64,000 nucleotides of DNA from Arthrobacter sp. Leaf337. Its GTDB lineage: Bacteria > Actinomycetota > Actinomycetes > Actinomycetales > Micrococcaceae. Numbering within the stretch: position 1 is the stretch's first letter; each line of letters begins with the position of its first letter. The notes below the pieces were generated by a model, which was not told the origin of the DNA, searched no databases, and saw nothing but the letters and a program-made list of their open reading frames with translations. Location: the NCBI RefSeq assembly GCF_001423745.1, contig NZ_LMPC01000029.1, positions 168,089-232,088 of the forward strand. The letters are read 5' to 3'. Positions 8,139 through 17,253 of the stretch are shown here, piece after piece. The translations under genes and the position numbers were made by a program.

Positions 8139-9281
8139 ATGACCACCACCGATACCGACCTCCACGCAGGCGCCGCGGAGACCACGCACGACGACGGGTT
8201 ACCGACGGACGATGCTGTTGAGGCGGGCGCAGCCCGGTTGCTCGGCATCCTCAACGACAGCTCCGCAGCGGTCCTGGCCAGCGTCGGTCACCAGACCGGA
8301 CTGTTCGATGTGATGGCCGGACTGCCCGCGGCCACGAGCGAGCAGATTGCGGATGCGGCGGGCCTCAACGAACGCTACGTCCGGGAATGGCTCGGCGGCA
8401 TGGTGACGGCCCGCTTCGTTCACTACCGGCCACCCCAGAACCAGCCAACCCAGTACCAGCACGCCGCCGGCACCTACCGGTTGGACCCTGCACTGGCCCC
8501 GTCCGTCTCCGGGCCTGGAATCGACAACCTGGCCCGCATGCTGCAGTACGTCACGCTGATGGGTGAGGTGGCCGGCAGGATAGCGCAGAAGTTCCGCACG
8601 GGCGGCGGCCTGGGCTACGAGGACTATCCGGATTTCATGGACATCCAAGCCGGTGACAGCGGCTCGGTCCACGACGCCTCCCTGGTGTCCGCCATCCTCC
8701 CGCTGGCGGGCTGCGTGGACAGGCTGCGGGCGGGCATCGACGTGGCCGATATCGGCTGCGGAGCAGGCCACGCCGTGAACCTCATGGCCGGGGCCTTCCC
8801 CGCGAGCCGGTTCACCGGTTACGACTTCTCGGAGGATGCCGTGCTGGCGGGACGTGCGGAAGCCCGACGGCTGGGACTGGGAAATGCCCGGTTCGAGATC
8901 CTGGACGCGGCCGCCCTAGACGTCGTGGAAGGCTTCGACCTCATCACCGTCTTCGATGCCATCCACGACCAGGCCCGGCCGGCGAAGGTGCTTCAAAACA
9001 TCCACGAGGCGCTGCGCCCGGACGGCACGTTCCTCATGGTGGACGTCAAGGCCTCCAGCAACCTGGCCGACAATGTTGAGCTCCCGTGGGGAACGTTCCT
9101 CTACGCGATCTCCACGTTCCACTGCATGTCCGTCTCCCTGGCGCAGGACGGGGAGGGACTCGGAACGGTGTGGGGCGTGCAGCTGGCGGAGTCCATGGTG
9201 CGGGCTGCGGGCTTCGGCACCGTTGAGGTGAAGGAACTCGGGGAGGATCCGTTCAACGCCTACTTCGTCGCCAGGAAGTAG
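8139..9281 (+). CDS. class I SAM-dependent methyltransferase with winged-helix N-terminus
   Basis: The 380-residue protein has an N-terminal helical/winged-helix dimerisation region (about 28-100, including ADAAGLNERYVREWLGGMV) and a Rossmann methyltransferase domain. SAM motif I is DIGCGAGH at 204-211, and the acidic ribose-binding loop is at GYDFSEDA. This layout is seen in small-molecule methyltransferases such as the Rv2258c type of mycobacteria. The substrate cannot be read from the sequence. The start at 8139 has GAAAGG 8 nt upstream. It probably forms a regulatory pair with the upstream LuxR-type gene. Confidence 0.85.
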   Translation: MTTTDTDLHAGAAETTHDDGLPTDDAVEAGAARLLGILNDSSAAVLASVGHQTGLFDVMAGLPAATSEQIADAAGLNERYVREWLGGMVTARFVHYRPPQNQPTQYQHAAGTYRLDPALAPSVSGPGIDNLARMLQYVTLMGEVAGRIAQKFRTGGGLGYEDYPDFMDIQAGDSGSVHDASLVSAILPLAGCVDRLRAGIDVADIGCGAGHAVNLMAGAFPASRFTGYDFSEDAVLAGRAEARRLGLGNARFEILDAAALDVVEGFDLITVFDAIHDQARPAKVLQNIHEALRPDGTFLMVDVKASSNLADNVELPWGTFLYAISTFHCMSVSLAQDGEGLGTVWGVQLAESMVRAAGFGTVEVKELGEDPFNAYFVARK

Positions 9282-9313
9282 GCGCCGAACGCCTCCCGCA
9301 GCCAGGGTCTCCC

Positions 9314-9359
9314 TACTGTTGGGTCCCCATACTGCTTGGGTCCGTTACTCCTTGGGTCC
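9314..9359 (+). repeat. three imperfect tandem copies of TACTgcTTGGGTCC
   Basis: Copies lie at 9314-9326, 9330-9343 and 9346-9359. The last overlaps the 3' end and stop codon of the minus-strand VOC gene, so the repeat has grown outward from that gene's end. No function is apparent. Confidence 0.7.
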
Positions 9360-9761
9360 TGCGATATTCACGAGCCAGGCGACGCCGAACTTGTCCGTGC
9401 ACATGCCGAAGGTATCGCCCCAAGGCGCTTGTTCGAGGGGCACCGTCACGGTTCCGCCGTCGGACAACTTCTCCCAGTACCCGCGCAGTTCGGCGTCGTC
9501 CTCGCCGCTGAGGGAAACGGAGAAGTTGTCGCCGGGGTTGTAGCTCATGCCGTTGGGCGTATCGGCGCCCATGAGCACCAGGCCGGATTCGGTGGTCAGC
9601 ATGCCGTGCATGATCTTTTCCTGCTCGGACGCATCCTCACTGGCATGGAACTCGCCAAACGTGCTCAGCGCCAGTTCGCCTCCGAATACGGACTGGTAGA
9701 AGTTCATGGCGTCCCGTGCGTTGTCCCGGAAGCCCAGGTAGGGATTAAGTGTCGTGGTCAT
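9345..9761 (-). CDS. VOC-superfamily (PhnB-like) protein
   Basis: This 138-residue protein is a glyoxalase/bleomycin-resistance-fold protein of the PhnB/YjdN type: MTTTLNPYLGFRDNARDAM and the tail WGDTFGMCTDKFGVAW are typical. Several members are annotated as 3-demethylubiquinone methyltransferase-like, but that activity is not expected here and the real role is unknown. I chose the ATG at 9761 because AGAGGA lies 9 nt upstream; a longer frame to 9839 lacks support. It is a single-gene unit on the minus strand. Confidence 0.85.
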   Translation of the reverse strand: MTTTLNPYLGFRDNARDAMNFYQSVFGGELALSTFGEFHASEDASEQEKIMHGMLTTESGLVLMGADTPNGMSYNPGDNFSVSLSGEDDAELRGYWEKLSDGGTVTVPLEQAPWGDTFGMCTDKFGVAWLVNIAGPKE

Positions 9762-9890
9762 GTTCAGGTGTCCTCTCGTGCCGGTCGATACCCGGACCAA
9801 CCGTGGATCCGGTGGCCGCCCGGGCTTGGAACACTTCATATGTTGCCGGAGTCCTGCGTGACTGCATAGGGGCGGCGATGGCCTTCGGCC

Positions 9891-10868
9891 TCAGCTCCAG
9901 AGCGCAACGTGGACTTTGGATCCCCGTCGTTCAAGCCCCCGCGAGCCGCCCGGCGCAACCATAGCGGCTGTGGCATCCGATGAGGTGACGAAGCGCTGCA
10001 GTGCCTTTGCCTTAGACGTTGTCCGGCCGTGGTCCAGCGTGCTTGCCCACCACAGCCCGGACACCGGAGTTCCGACCACGGGCACGCGCACGAGGACTCC
10101 GGTCTGGAGTTCCGCCCGCACGATATGCCCCACGGCGAGTGTCAGGCCTTCCCCCGCCCGGGCGGCGGCGAGCGCGTCGGTTTCGCTGCTTAGCCGGATC
10201 ACGTCCGGCGCTACGCCCATCGAGGCCAGCCACCGCCCCTCATCCGTCTCCGCCTGAATGCCGGAGGGGCCGGCAAACCACGGGCGGTCCAGCAGCCGTG
10301 CCAGTGGTACCGGACCATGCAGCGCAGCGAGGGGATGCTTCGCCGCCACCACAAAGACGCGCTGGTACCGCAGGAAGGGGACCATTTCCAGTCCGACGTC
10401 GGCACCTGCGAGTACCGGCTGCGCAGGCCTGGCGCCGAGGGCTATGTCGTACGCGCGGTCAAGGAGCAGCGACGCTATGTCGGCTGCGGATTCAACCACG
10501 ACATCGACGGAGGCGCCCGGGACGCGTTTCGTGAAGAGGTCAAGCAGCCGTCCGGCTGCATGTTCGGCAAACGGAGCTGTCGCGACGATTCTCAGCAACC
10601 CCGCGTCCGTGGTTGCATGGGAGACTTCCCACCGGGCCTGGTCCGCCAGGCCCACGATTTCCTGGGCGTAGTCCGCCAATGCCCGGCCGCCCGGCGTCAG
10701 GGCAATGCCTCCGGAAGCCCGGACGAAGAGGGGGTCGCCGAGGTCCTTCCGGAGCGCAGCCAGTGCCGAGGAGACCGCCGGCTCGCTGACGGCCAGAGCC
10801 GCCGCGGCAGCGTGAAGCGACCCCAGTCTGGCCACGAGCGCGAAGGCCCGCAGCTGGCTCAAAGTCAT
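9891..10868 (-). CDS. LysR-family regulator divergent from the cox cluster
   Basis: The 325-residue protein begins with a LysR helix-turn-helix (MTLSQLRAFALVARLGSLHA then VSEPAVSSALAALRK) and has a periplasmic-binding-like effector domain from about residue 90. It is divergently transcribed from the CO dehydrogenase operon with only 119 bp between start codons and a 20-bp palindrome in the gap, so it is very likely its regulator. LysR-type genes are known next to several actinobacterial and proteobacterial cox clusters. A GTG at 10874 would add two residues. The last ~20 residues (GLERRGSKVHVALWS) extend beyond the usual family end. Confidence 0.88.
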   Translation of the reverse strand: MTLSQLRAFALVARLGSLHAAAAALAVSEPAVSSALAALRKDLGDPLFVRASGGIALTPGGRALADYAQEIVGLADQARWEVSHATTDAGLLRIVATAPFAEHAAGRLLDLFTKRVPGASVDVVVESAADIASLLLDRAYDIALGARPAQPVLAGADVGLEMVPFLRYQRVFVVAAKHPLAALHGPVPLARLLDRPWFAGPSGIQAETDEGRWLASMGVAPDVIRLSSETDALAAARAGEGLTLAVGHIVRAELQTGVLVRVPVVGTPVSGLWWASTLDHGRTTSKAKALQRFVTSSDATAAMVAPGGSRGLERRGSKVHVALWS

Positions 10869-10878
10869 CGACACCGCT

Positions 10879-10909
10879 TCATAACCCTTCGCTTATGACG
10901 ATATTGACA
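10879..10909 (+). promoter_or_regulatory. LysR-type palindrome and -35 element of the cox promoter
   Basis: TCATAA (10879-10884), 8 bp, then TTATGA (10893-10898) form a perfect interrupted palindrome of the ATAA-N8-TTAT type typical of LysR sites. A consensus -35 TTGACA follows at 10904-10909, with a weak -10 AAGACT at 10928-10933 (18-bp spacer). A site just upstream of -35 suits activation, and the same site abuts the lysR start, suiting autoregulation. Confidence 0.6.
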
Positions 10910-10987
10910 CTCCACTCAGGCCGGGGCAAGACTGACCTCAAATCGGCGTCCGTGAGTTTTCCGGCGCCATGGAGTGAGGTAGGGACA

Positions 10988-11866
10988 ATGCAGATTCCGG
11001 CTTCTTTTGACTATGTGCGGGCCAGCACCGTGGACGATGCCCTTGAACTCCTTGCACGTCACGGCCCCGAGTCCCGGGTGATCGCCGGCGGGCACAGCCT
11101 GCTGCCCATGATGAAACTCCGCCTGGCCCGGCCCGAATGGCTGATTGACATCAACGACCTCTTTGAACTCGACTTCATCCTTCTCGACGGGGATCGCCTG
11201 CGGGTGGGCGCGCTGACGCGCCATACTGCCCTGCTGGAATCAACCGAAGTGGCCCGGCTCTTCTCGATCATTTCGGACGCCGAAGCAGTCATCGCGGACC
11301 CTGTGGTGCGCAACCGCGGCACCATTGGCGGTTCCCTGTGCCAGGCGGACCCGGCTGAAGACCTGTCCACGGTCTGCGACGTCCTGCGTGCCGTGGCGGT
11401 TGTCCGCGGACCCGGCGGCGAGCGCCTCGTCGACATGAACGATTTCCACCGCGGCCCCTATGAAACGGCGGTGGCCCCTGACGAGCTGCTGTGCGAAGTC
11501 CGGTTCCCCGTTCGTCCGAGATCGGGAAGTGCCTACGAAAAGGTGGAACGCAGGGTTGGCGACTGGGCAGTCGCCGCAGCCGGGGCGGCCATCTCGCTGG
11601 CGGAGGATGGCAGCGTCGAAGCCGCCGCCATCGGTCTCACGGCCCTGGGCCTCGACGGAACCGTCGCGGAAGCCGAGGCTGTGCTCCTTGGCCGGCAACC
11701 CAGCGAGGAGCTGTTCGTCGAGGCCGGCCGGCTGGCAGCCATTGCGTGTGATCCCGTCGCGGACCAGCGCGGACAGATCGACTACAAGCGGCATCTGGCC
11801 GACGAGCTCACCCGGCGGGTATTGCGACAGGCCTGCGCCCGCGCCGCCCAGACACAGGAAGGCTGA
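10988..11866 (+). CDS. coxM: aerobic CO dehydrogenase, medium (FAD) subunit
   Basis: The 292-residue protein is the FAD-binding subunit of a molybdenum hydroxylase. FAD-contact motifs AGGHSLLPMMK (near residue 32) and TIGGSLCQADP (near residue 112) are present, followed by the CO_deh_flav_C domain. It passes electrons from the iron-sulfur subunit to the respiratory chain. I chose the ATG at 10988 with GGTAGGGAC upstream; 31 extra in-frame residues would overlap the promoter. It is first in an M-S-L order, as in form I CO dehydrogenase operons, and lies five bases before coxS. Confidence 0.9.
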   Translation: MQIPASFDYVRASTVDDALELLARHGPESRVIAGGHSLLPMMKLRLARPEWLIDINDLFELDFILLDGDRLRVGALTRHTALLESTEVARLFSIISDAEAVIADPVVRNRGTIGGSLCQADPAEDLSTVCDVLRAVAVVRGPGGERLVDMNDFHRGPYETAVAPDELLCEVRFPVRPRSGSAYEKVERRVGDWAVAAAGAAISLAEDGSVEAAAIGLTALGLDGTVAEAEAVLLGRQPSEELFVEAGRLAAIACDPVADQRGQIDYKRHLADELTRRVLRQACARAAQTQEG

Positions 11867-11871
11867 AGCGC

Positions 11872-12434
<563 letters not shown>

Positions 12435-12438
<4 letters not shown>

Positions 12439-14828
12439 CTGTCATCCACGAGCGGGACAGCAACCCCGCAGCCGGCGACGCGGACCGCCCGGTCGGCTAC
12501 GGCCGCATCCAGCGCAAGGAAGACCCCCGCTTCGTCCGCGGCAAGGGCCACTACATCGACGACCTTGTGCTGCCCGGCATGCTGCACGGCGCGATCCTGC
12601 GAGCCCCGGTGGCGCACGCCCGGCTCGTGTCCATCGACACCACTAACGCCCTGGCGCACCCCAAGGTGCTCGCCGTCATCACCGGCAAGGACCTGGAGGG
12701 CCTCAAGCTCGCCTGGGCGCCGACCCTCTCCGCCGACGTGCAGGCGGTGCTGGTCACGGACAAGGTCCGGTTCCAGGGCCAGGAGGTCGCGTTCGTTGTG
12801 GCCGAGGACCGGTACGCCGCCCGCGACGCGCTGGAACTGATCGACGTCGAATACGACGTGCTGCCGCCGCTGGTCGACGCGCGCAAGGCCCTCGACGCCG
12901 ACGCCCCCGTCATCCGGGACGAAATCCCGGGCCGGACGGACAACAAGATCTTCGACTGGGAAATCGGCAACGCGGCGGAGACCGAGGCCCTGTTCGCGAG
13001 CGCCGACGTCGTCGTCCGCCAGGAGATGGTCTACCCGCGGGTGCACCCGGCGCCGATGGAGACCTGCGGCGCCGTCGCCGACTTTGATGCCGTCAACGGC
13101 AAGCTGACCCTCTACGAGACGACGCAGGCCCCGCACGCCCACCGCACGCTGTTCGCGATCGTCGCCGGCATCCCCGAGCACAAGATCCGGATCGTGTCCC
13201 CGGACATCGGCGGCGGCTTCGGCAACAAGGTGGGCATCTACCCCGGCTACATCCTCGCCGTCGTCGGCTCCATCGTCACGGGCCGCCCGGTGAAGTGGGT
13301 GGAGGACCGCTCCGAGAACCTGATGTCCACCTCCTTCGCCCGCGACTACATCATGGAGGGCGAGATCGCCGCGACCAAGGACGGGAAGATCCTGGCCCTG
13401 CGCACCAACGTGCTGGCCGACCACGGCGCCTTCAACGCCACCGCCCAGCCCACCAAGACCCCTGCAGGCTTCTTCTCCATCTTCACCGGCAGCTACGACC
13501 TGCAGGCCGCCTACTGCAAGGTGACCGGCGTGTACACCAACAAGGCACCCGGGGGCGTGGCCTACGCCTGCTCCTTCCGCGTCACCGAGGCCGTGTACCT
13601 GGTGGAGCGGATGGTGGACATCCTTGCCCGGAAGCTGGACATGGACCCCGCGGAACTGCGGCTGAAGAACTTCATCAAGCCGGAGCAGTTCCCCTACGCC
13701 AACAAGACCGGCTGGGTCTACGACTCGGGCAACTACGAGGCGGCCATGCGGAAGTCCATGGAGCTGGCCGGCTACGAGGACCTGCGGCGCGAACAGGTGG
13801 AGAAACGGGCCAAGGGCGAGCTGATGGGCATCGGCATCTCCTTCTTCACCGAGGTCGTCGGCGCCGGGCCGCGCAAGCACTTCGACATAGTCGGCCTCGG
13901 CATGGCCGACGGCGCCGAGCTGCGGGTGCACCCCACCGGCAAGGCCGTGGTCCGAATCTCCGTGCAAAGCCAGGGCCAGGGCCACGAAACCACGTTCGCC
14001 CAGATCGTCGCGGAGGAACTTGGCATCCCGCCGGAGAACATCGACGTCGTCCACGGCGACACGGACCAGACGCCCTTTGGCCTGGGCACCTACGGCAGCC
14101 GCTCGACGCCGGTCAGCGGCGGCGCCGTCGCGCTGGTGGCGCGCAAGGTGCGGGAAAAGGCGAAGCTGATCGCCGCAGCGATGCTCGAGACCCGTCCGGA
14201 GGACCTGGAATGGGAAAAGGGCCGCTGGTTCGTGAAAGGCGACCCCACCGCGGGGAAGACCATCGAGGACATCGCGATGGCCGCCCACGGCACCATGACA
14301 CTGCCCGAAGGAATCGACGGCAACCTCGACGCCGAGGTGACCTACGACCCGCCCAACCTGACGTTCCCCTTCGGTGCCTACATCTGCGTGGTGGACATCG
14401 ATCCGGGAACCGGGCACGTCAAGGTACGGCGCTTCATCGCGGTGGATGACTGCGGGACCCGGATCAACCCGATGATCATCGAGGGCCAGGTCCACGGCGG
14501 CCTGACCGACGGGGTCGGGATGGCCCTGATGGAGATCATTGAGTTCGACGCCGACGGCAACAACCTCGGCGGCTCCTTCATGGACTACCTGATCCCCACG
14601 GCCATGGAGGTGCCGGACTGGGAGACGGGCTTTACGGTGACGCCGTCGCCGCACCACCCCATCGGCGCCAAAGGCATCGGTGAGTCCGCCACGGTCGGCT
14701 CGCCCCCTGCCATTGTGAATGCGGTCGTCGACGCCCTGGCACCATACGGCGTGGTTCACATGGACATGCCGTGCACCCCGGCCCGGGTCTGGGAGGCCAT
14801 GCAGGGCCGGCCAAGGCCACCGATCTGA
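12435..14828 (+). CDS. coxL: aerobic CO dehydrogenase, large (molybdopterin) subunit, form I
   Basis: The 797-residue protein oxidises CO at a Mo-S-Cu centre bound to molybdopterin cytosine dinucleotide. The form I signature AYXCSFR is present as AYACSFR, with the copper-binding Cys at residue 379. The catalytic Glu is in GIGES near residue 750. Length and M-S-L gene order also fit form I rather than form II, whose loop reads AYRGAGR and whose CO activity is doubtful. This predicts real CO oxidation, probably of trace atmospheric CO during starvation. It overlaps coxS by four bases. A 974-codon open frame on the opposite strand is a shadow. Confidence 0.93.
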
Positions 14829-14829
14829 C

Positions 14830-15735
14830 ATGCAGGCCATGGCGGAAACCCTAGCGGCAAGGGCAACGGAACTCGTCAGCCGCCGGGAGCCGTTCGTCCG
14901 AGCCACGGTGGTGCGGGCGCAGCGGCCCACGAGTGCGCACGCCGGAGACACGGCCCTGATCCTGTCCAATGGTGAAATGGATGGCTTCGTGGGCGGAAAC
15001 TGCGTCGAGGCCTCGGTGCGGGAATACAGCCTGAAGGCCATCTCGGCCCAAGAGCCGCTGTTGCTGCGTGTTGTGCCAGGCGAGCCTTCGCACCGGAGCG
15101 AGGAAGGCGCCGTCGAGGTTTCCAACCCCTGCCTCAGCGGAGGTGCGATCGAGATCTTCCTGGAACCGCACATCCCGGCGCCGCGGGTCCTGGTGGTCGG
15201 CACCACGCCGGTGGCCCAGGCCCTGGCGTCCCTCGGTGCCGGAATCGGCCTGCAGATGGAACTGACCGACGGGCAGGCGGCGGACCCACGGGCCGACGAC
15301 GCCGCCCTGATCGTCGCCTCCCACGGCAGGGAGGAAGAAGGGGCCCTCGAACGCGCATTGCGTGCCGGGGTGCCCTATGTTGCGCTGGTTGCCAGCGAAA
15401 TGCGCGGCGCCGCCGTCCTGGCATCGCTGGATGTGGATGAATCCCAGCGCTCCCGCGTGTACAGCCCGGCAGGGCTAAACCTTGGAGCCCGCACGCCTGG
15501 TGAGATCGCCGTGTCCATCCTCGCGCAGCTCATTGCCGAACGCGCCAAAGGGCGGCGCCCGGTGCCTGTCCGAAGCGCAGCGGAGACAGCTATTGACCCT
15601 GTGTGCGGCATGACGGTGGCCGCTGTCGAGTCCACGCTCCACCTCGAGCACGGCGGCGCCACAATCTACTTCTGTTCCCGGGGATGCTACGAAGCATTCC
15701 GCAAGGATCCGGAACGCTATGACGCCTCCCGCTGA
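14830..15735 (+). CDS. XdhC/CoxI-family maturation factor fused to a YHS domain
   Basis: This 301-residue protein has an XdhC/CoxI N-terminal domain (about 10-90, including GGNCVEASVREY), an XdhC Rossmann domain (about 118-240, RVLVVGTTPVAQALASLG) and a C-terminal YHS domain (about 250-298) with DPVCGM and YFCSRGCYEAF. XdhC proteins bind the molybdenum cofactor and help sulfurate and insert it. YHS domains are small Cys-containing modules found on copper and other metal-handling proteins. Since CoxL needs a Mo-S-Cu centre, a metal-delivery role is attractive but is inference. It starts 2 bp after coxL and overlaps the next gene by 17 bp. Confidence 0.88.
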   Translation: MQAMAETLAARATELVSRREPFVRATVVRAQRPTSAHAGDTALILSNGEMDGFVGGNCVEASVREYSLKAISAQEPLLLRVVPGEPSHRSEEGAVEVSNPCLSGGAIEIFLEPHIPAPRVLVVGTTPVAQALASLGAGIGLQMELTDGQAADPRADDAALIVASHGREEEGALERALRAGVPYVALVASEMRGAAVLASLDVDESQRSRVYSPAGLNLGARTPGEIAVSILAQLIAERAKGRRPVPVRSAAETAIDPVCGMTVAAVESTLHLEHGGATIYFCSRGCYEAFRKDPERYDASR

Positions 15736-16333
15736 CGCCCGGCCCCGTGTTGCCGGGCTGGTCCTGGCCGCGGGCGGGTCCCGCCGCATGGGGCGCCCCA
15801 AGCAGCTCCTTCCCTACGGTGACGGGGTGCTGCTCGACGCCGTGCTGGCCACCGCACGGGCCTGCGGCTTCGCCCAACTGGTGCTGGCGGTGGGCGGCTC
15901 GAGCGCCGAGGTGCTGAAAGGGGTGAACACCGCTGGCTGCGATGTCGCCGTCAACCCGGACTTCGGCACCGGTTGTGGATCGTCGATAGCCGCCGCCCTG
16001 CAGTGGCTTCATCCCGACACGGATGTGGTGGTTTTGTTGCTCGGGGACCAGCCGGGGGTCATGGCCCGGAACGTGGACCGGCTGCTGGCGGGACGCGGGC
16101 AGGCCGACATCGCGGTCTGCCGGTACGACGACGGAATCGGCCATCCCTTTGCCTTCGCACGGTCCGTGCTGCCTGCGCTCGCCGGCCTGCACGGCGACAA
16201 GGCGGTGTGGAAGCTCCTCGAGGAGCGCGCGTCGGAGGTCACCGAGGTGGCTGTGCCCGGAACCATTCCCCTGGACATCAACACCGATGACGATTACGAA
16301 CGCGTGCTCGACACGCTTCGGGGGGCACCATGA
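15719..16333 (+). CDS. molybdenum cofactor nucleotidyltransferase, MocA/MobA-like
   Basis: The 204-residue protein starts with the NTP-binding signature LVLAAGGSRRMGRPKQLLPY of the MobA/MocA family and has GDQPG as the metal-binding Asp region. In a CO dehydrogenase cluster it most likely makes molybdopterin cytosine dinucleotide from CTP and Mo-molybdopterin, the form CoxL uses. MobA, which adds GMP, is the alternative and cannot be fully excluded from motifs alone. It overlaps the gene before by 17 bp and the gene after by ATGA. Confidence 0.87.
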   Translation: MTPPADARPRVAGLVLAAGGSRRMGRPKQLLPYGDGVLLDAVLATARACGFAQLVLAVGGSSAEVLKGVNTAGCDVAVNPDFGTGCGSSIAAALQWLHPDTDVVVLLLGDQPGVMARNVDRLLAGRGQADIAVCRYDDGIGHPFAFARSVLPALAGLHGDKAVWKLLEERASEVTEVAVPGTIPLDINTDDDYERVLDTLRGAP

Positions 16334-17253
16334 GCAACGCAGCGCGCAGCGGTGCGGAGAGGGACGTGCAGCAGCTGGTTCCGGACGTTCCCTCGCTGAT
16401 TGCTGCGCTCGACGACGGCGACTACCTCGCCGACGTCGGACTGGCCACGGCACTGTTCCTGGCTGTGCGCCTGCCGCAGCCGATCCTGCTGGAAGGCGAG
16501 GCGGGGGTGGGCAAGACGGAGGCTGCGAAGGCACTGGCCCGCGTGCTCGACACTCCCCTGTTCCGGCTGCAGTGCTACGAGGGGATCGATGCCGGGGAAG
16601 CGCTCTATGAATGGAACCACCAGCGCCAGCTGCTGGGCATCCGGTTGGCTGAGGTCCGCGATGCAGCCCTGAACGAATCGGACCTTTTCGGGCCGCAGTA
16701 CCTGCTGCGCCGGCCCCTGCTCCAGGCGATCGAGCATCCCGGACCGCGCCCGGCCGTGCTGCTGCTGGACGAGATCGACAGGGCTGACGCCGAATTCGAG
16801 GCGTTCACGTTCGAATTGCTGGCAGAGGCCGCGGTGACCATCCCGGAGCTGGGCACCATTCGGGCCACGCATCCGCCCGTTGTGGTCCTGACGTCCAACC
16901 GGACGAGGGACCTGCACGACGCACTCACGCGCCGCTGCCTGTACCACTGGATCGACTATCCCGCACCCGCACGGATTGCCGAGATCGTGCGGCGCCGGGT
17001 CCCCGGAAGCGCCGGTCCCCTGGCGCAGGAGGCAGCGTCGGCCATCACGAAGATGCGGTCACTGGACATGGCCAAGCCGCCCGGGATCGCTGAAGCCATC
17101 GACTGGGTCTCCGCTTTGTCCGTGCTCGGCATCACGCACCTCGATGCGCCCACCGTGGAGAAGACCTGGGGCTCGATTGTCAAGAACCGGGACGACCTGG
17201 AGCTCGTGGGAGCCCGTGGCGCGGCCTGGCTGGTCGGGGACGGCCATGGCTGA
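16330..17253 (+). CDS. coxD: CoxD-type MoxR AAA+ ATPase
   Basis: The 307-residue AAA+ ATPase has Walker A GEAGVGKT at 56-63, Walker B LLLDEIDRAD near residue 148 and the sensor region VVVLTSNRTRDL. In Oligotropha carboxidovorans CoxD acts as a chaperone-like ATPase that, with CoxE and CoxF, builds the Mo-S-Cu centre in apo-CoxL. MoxR ATPases normally work with a VWA-domain partner, and the next gene encodes one, overlapping by 8 bp. Start ATG at 16330 overlaps the previous stop (ATGA). Confidence 0.92.
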   Translation: MSNAARSGAERDVQQLVPDVPSLIAALDDGDYLADVGLATALFLAVRLPQPILLEGEAGVGKTEAAKALARVLDTPLFRLQCYEGIDAGEALYEWNHQRQLLGIRLAEVRDAALNESDLFGPQYLLRRPLLQAIEHPGPRPAVLLLDEIDRADAEFEAFTFELLAEAAVTIPELGTIRATHPPVVVLTSNRTRDLHDALTRRCLYHWIDYPAPARIAEIVRRRVPGSAGPLAQEAASAITKMRSLDMAKPPGIAEAIDWVSALSVLGITHLDAPTVEKTWGSIVKNRDDLELVGARGAAWLVGDGHG

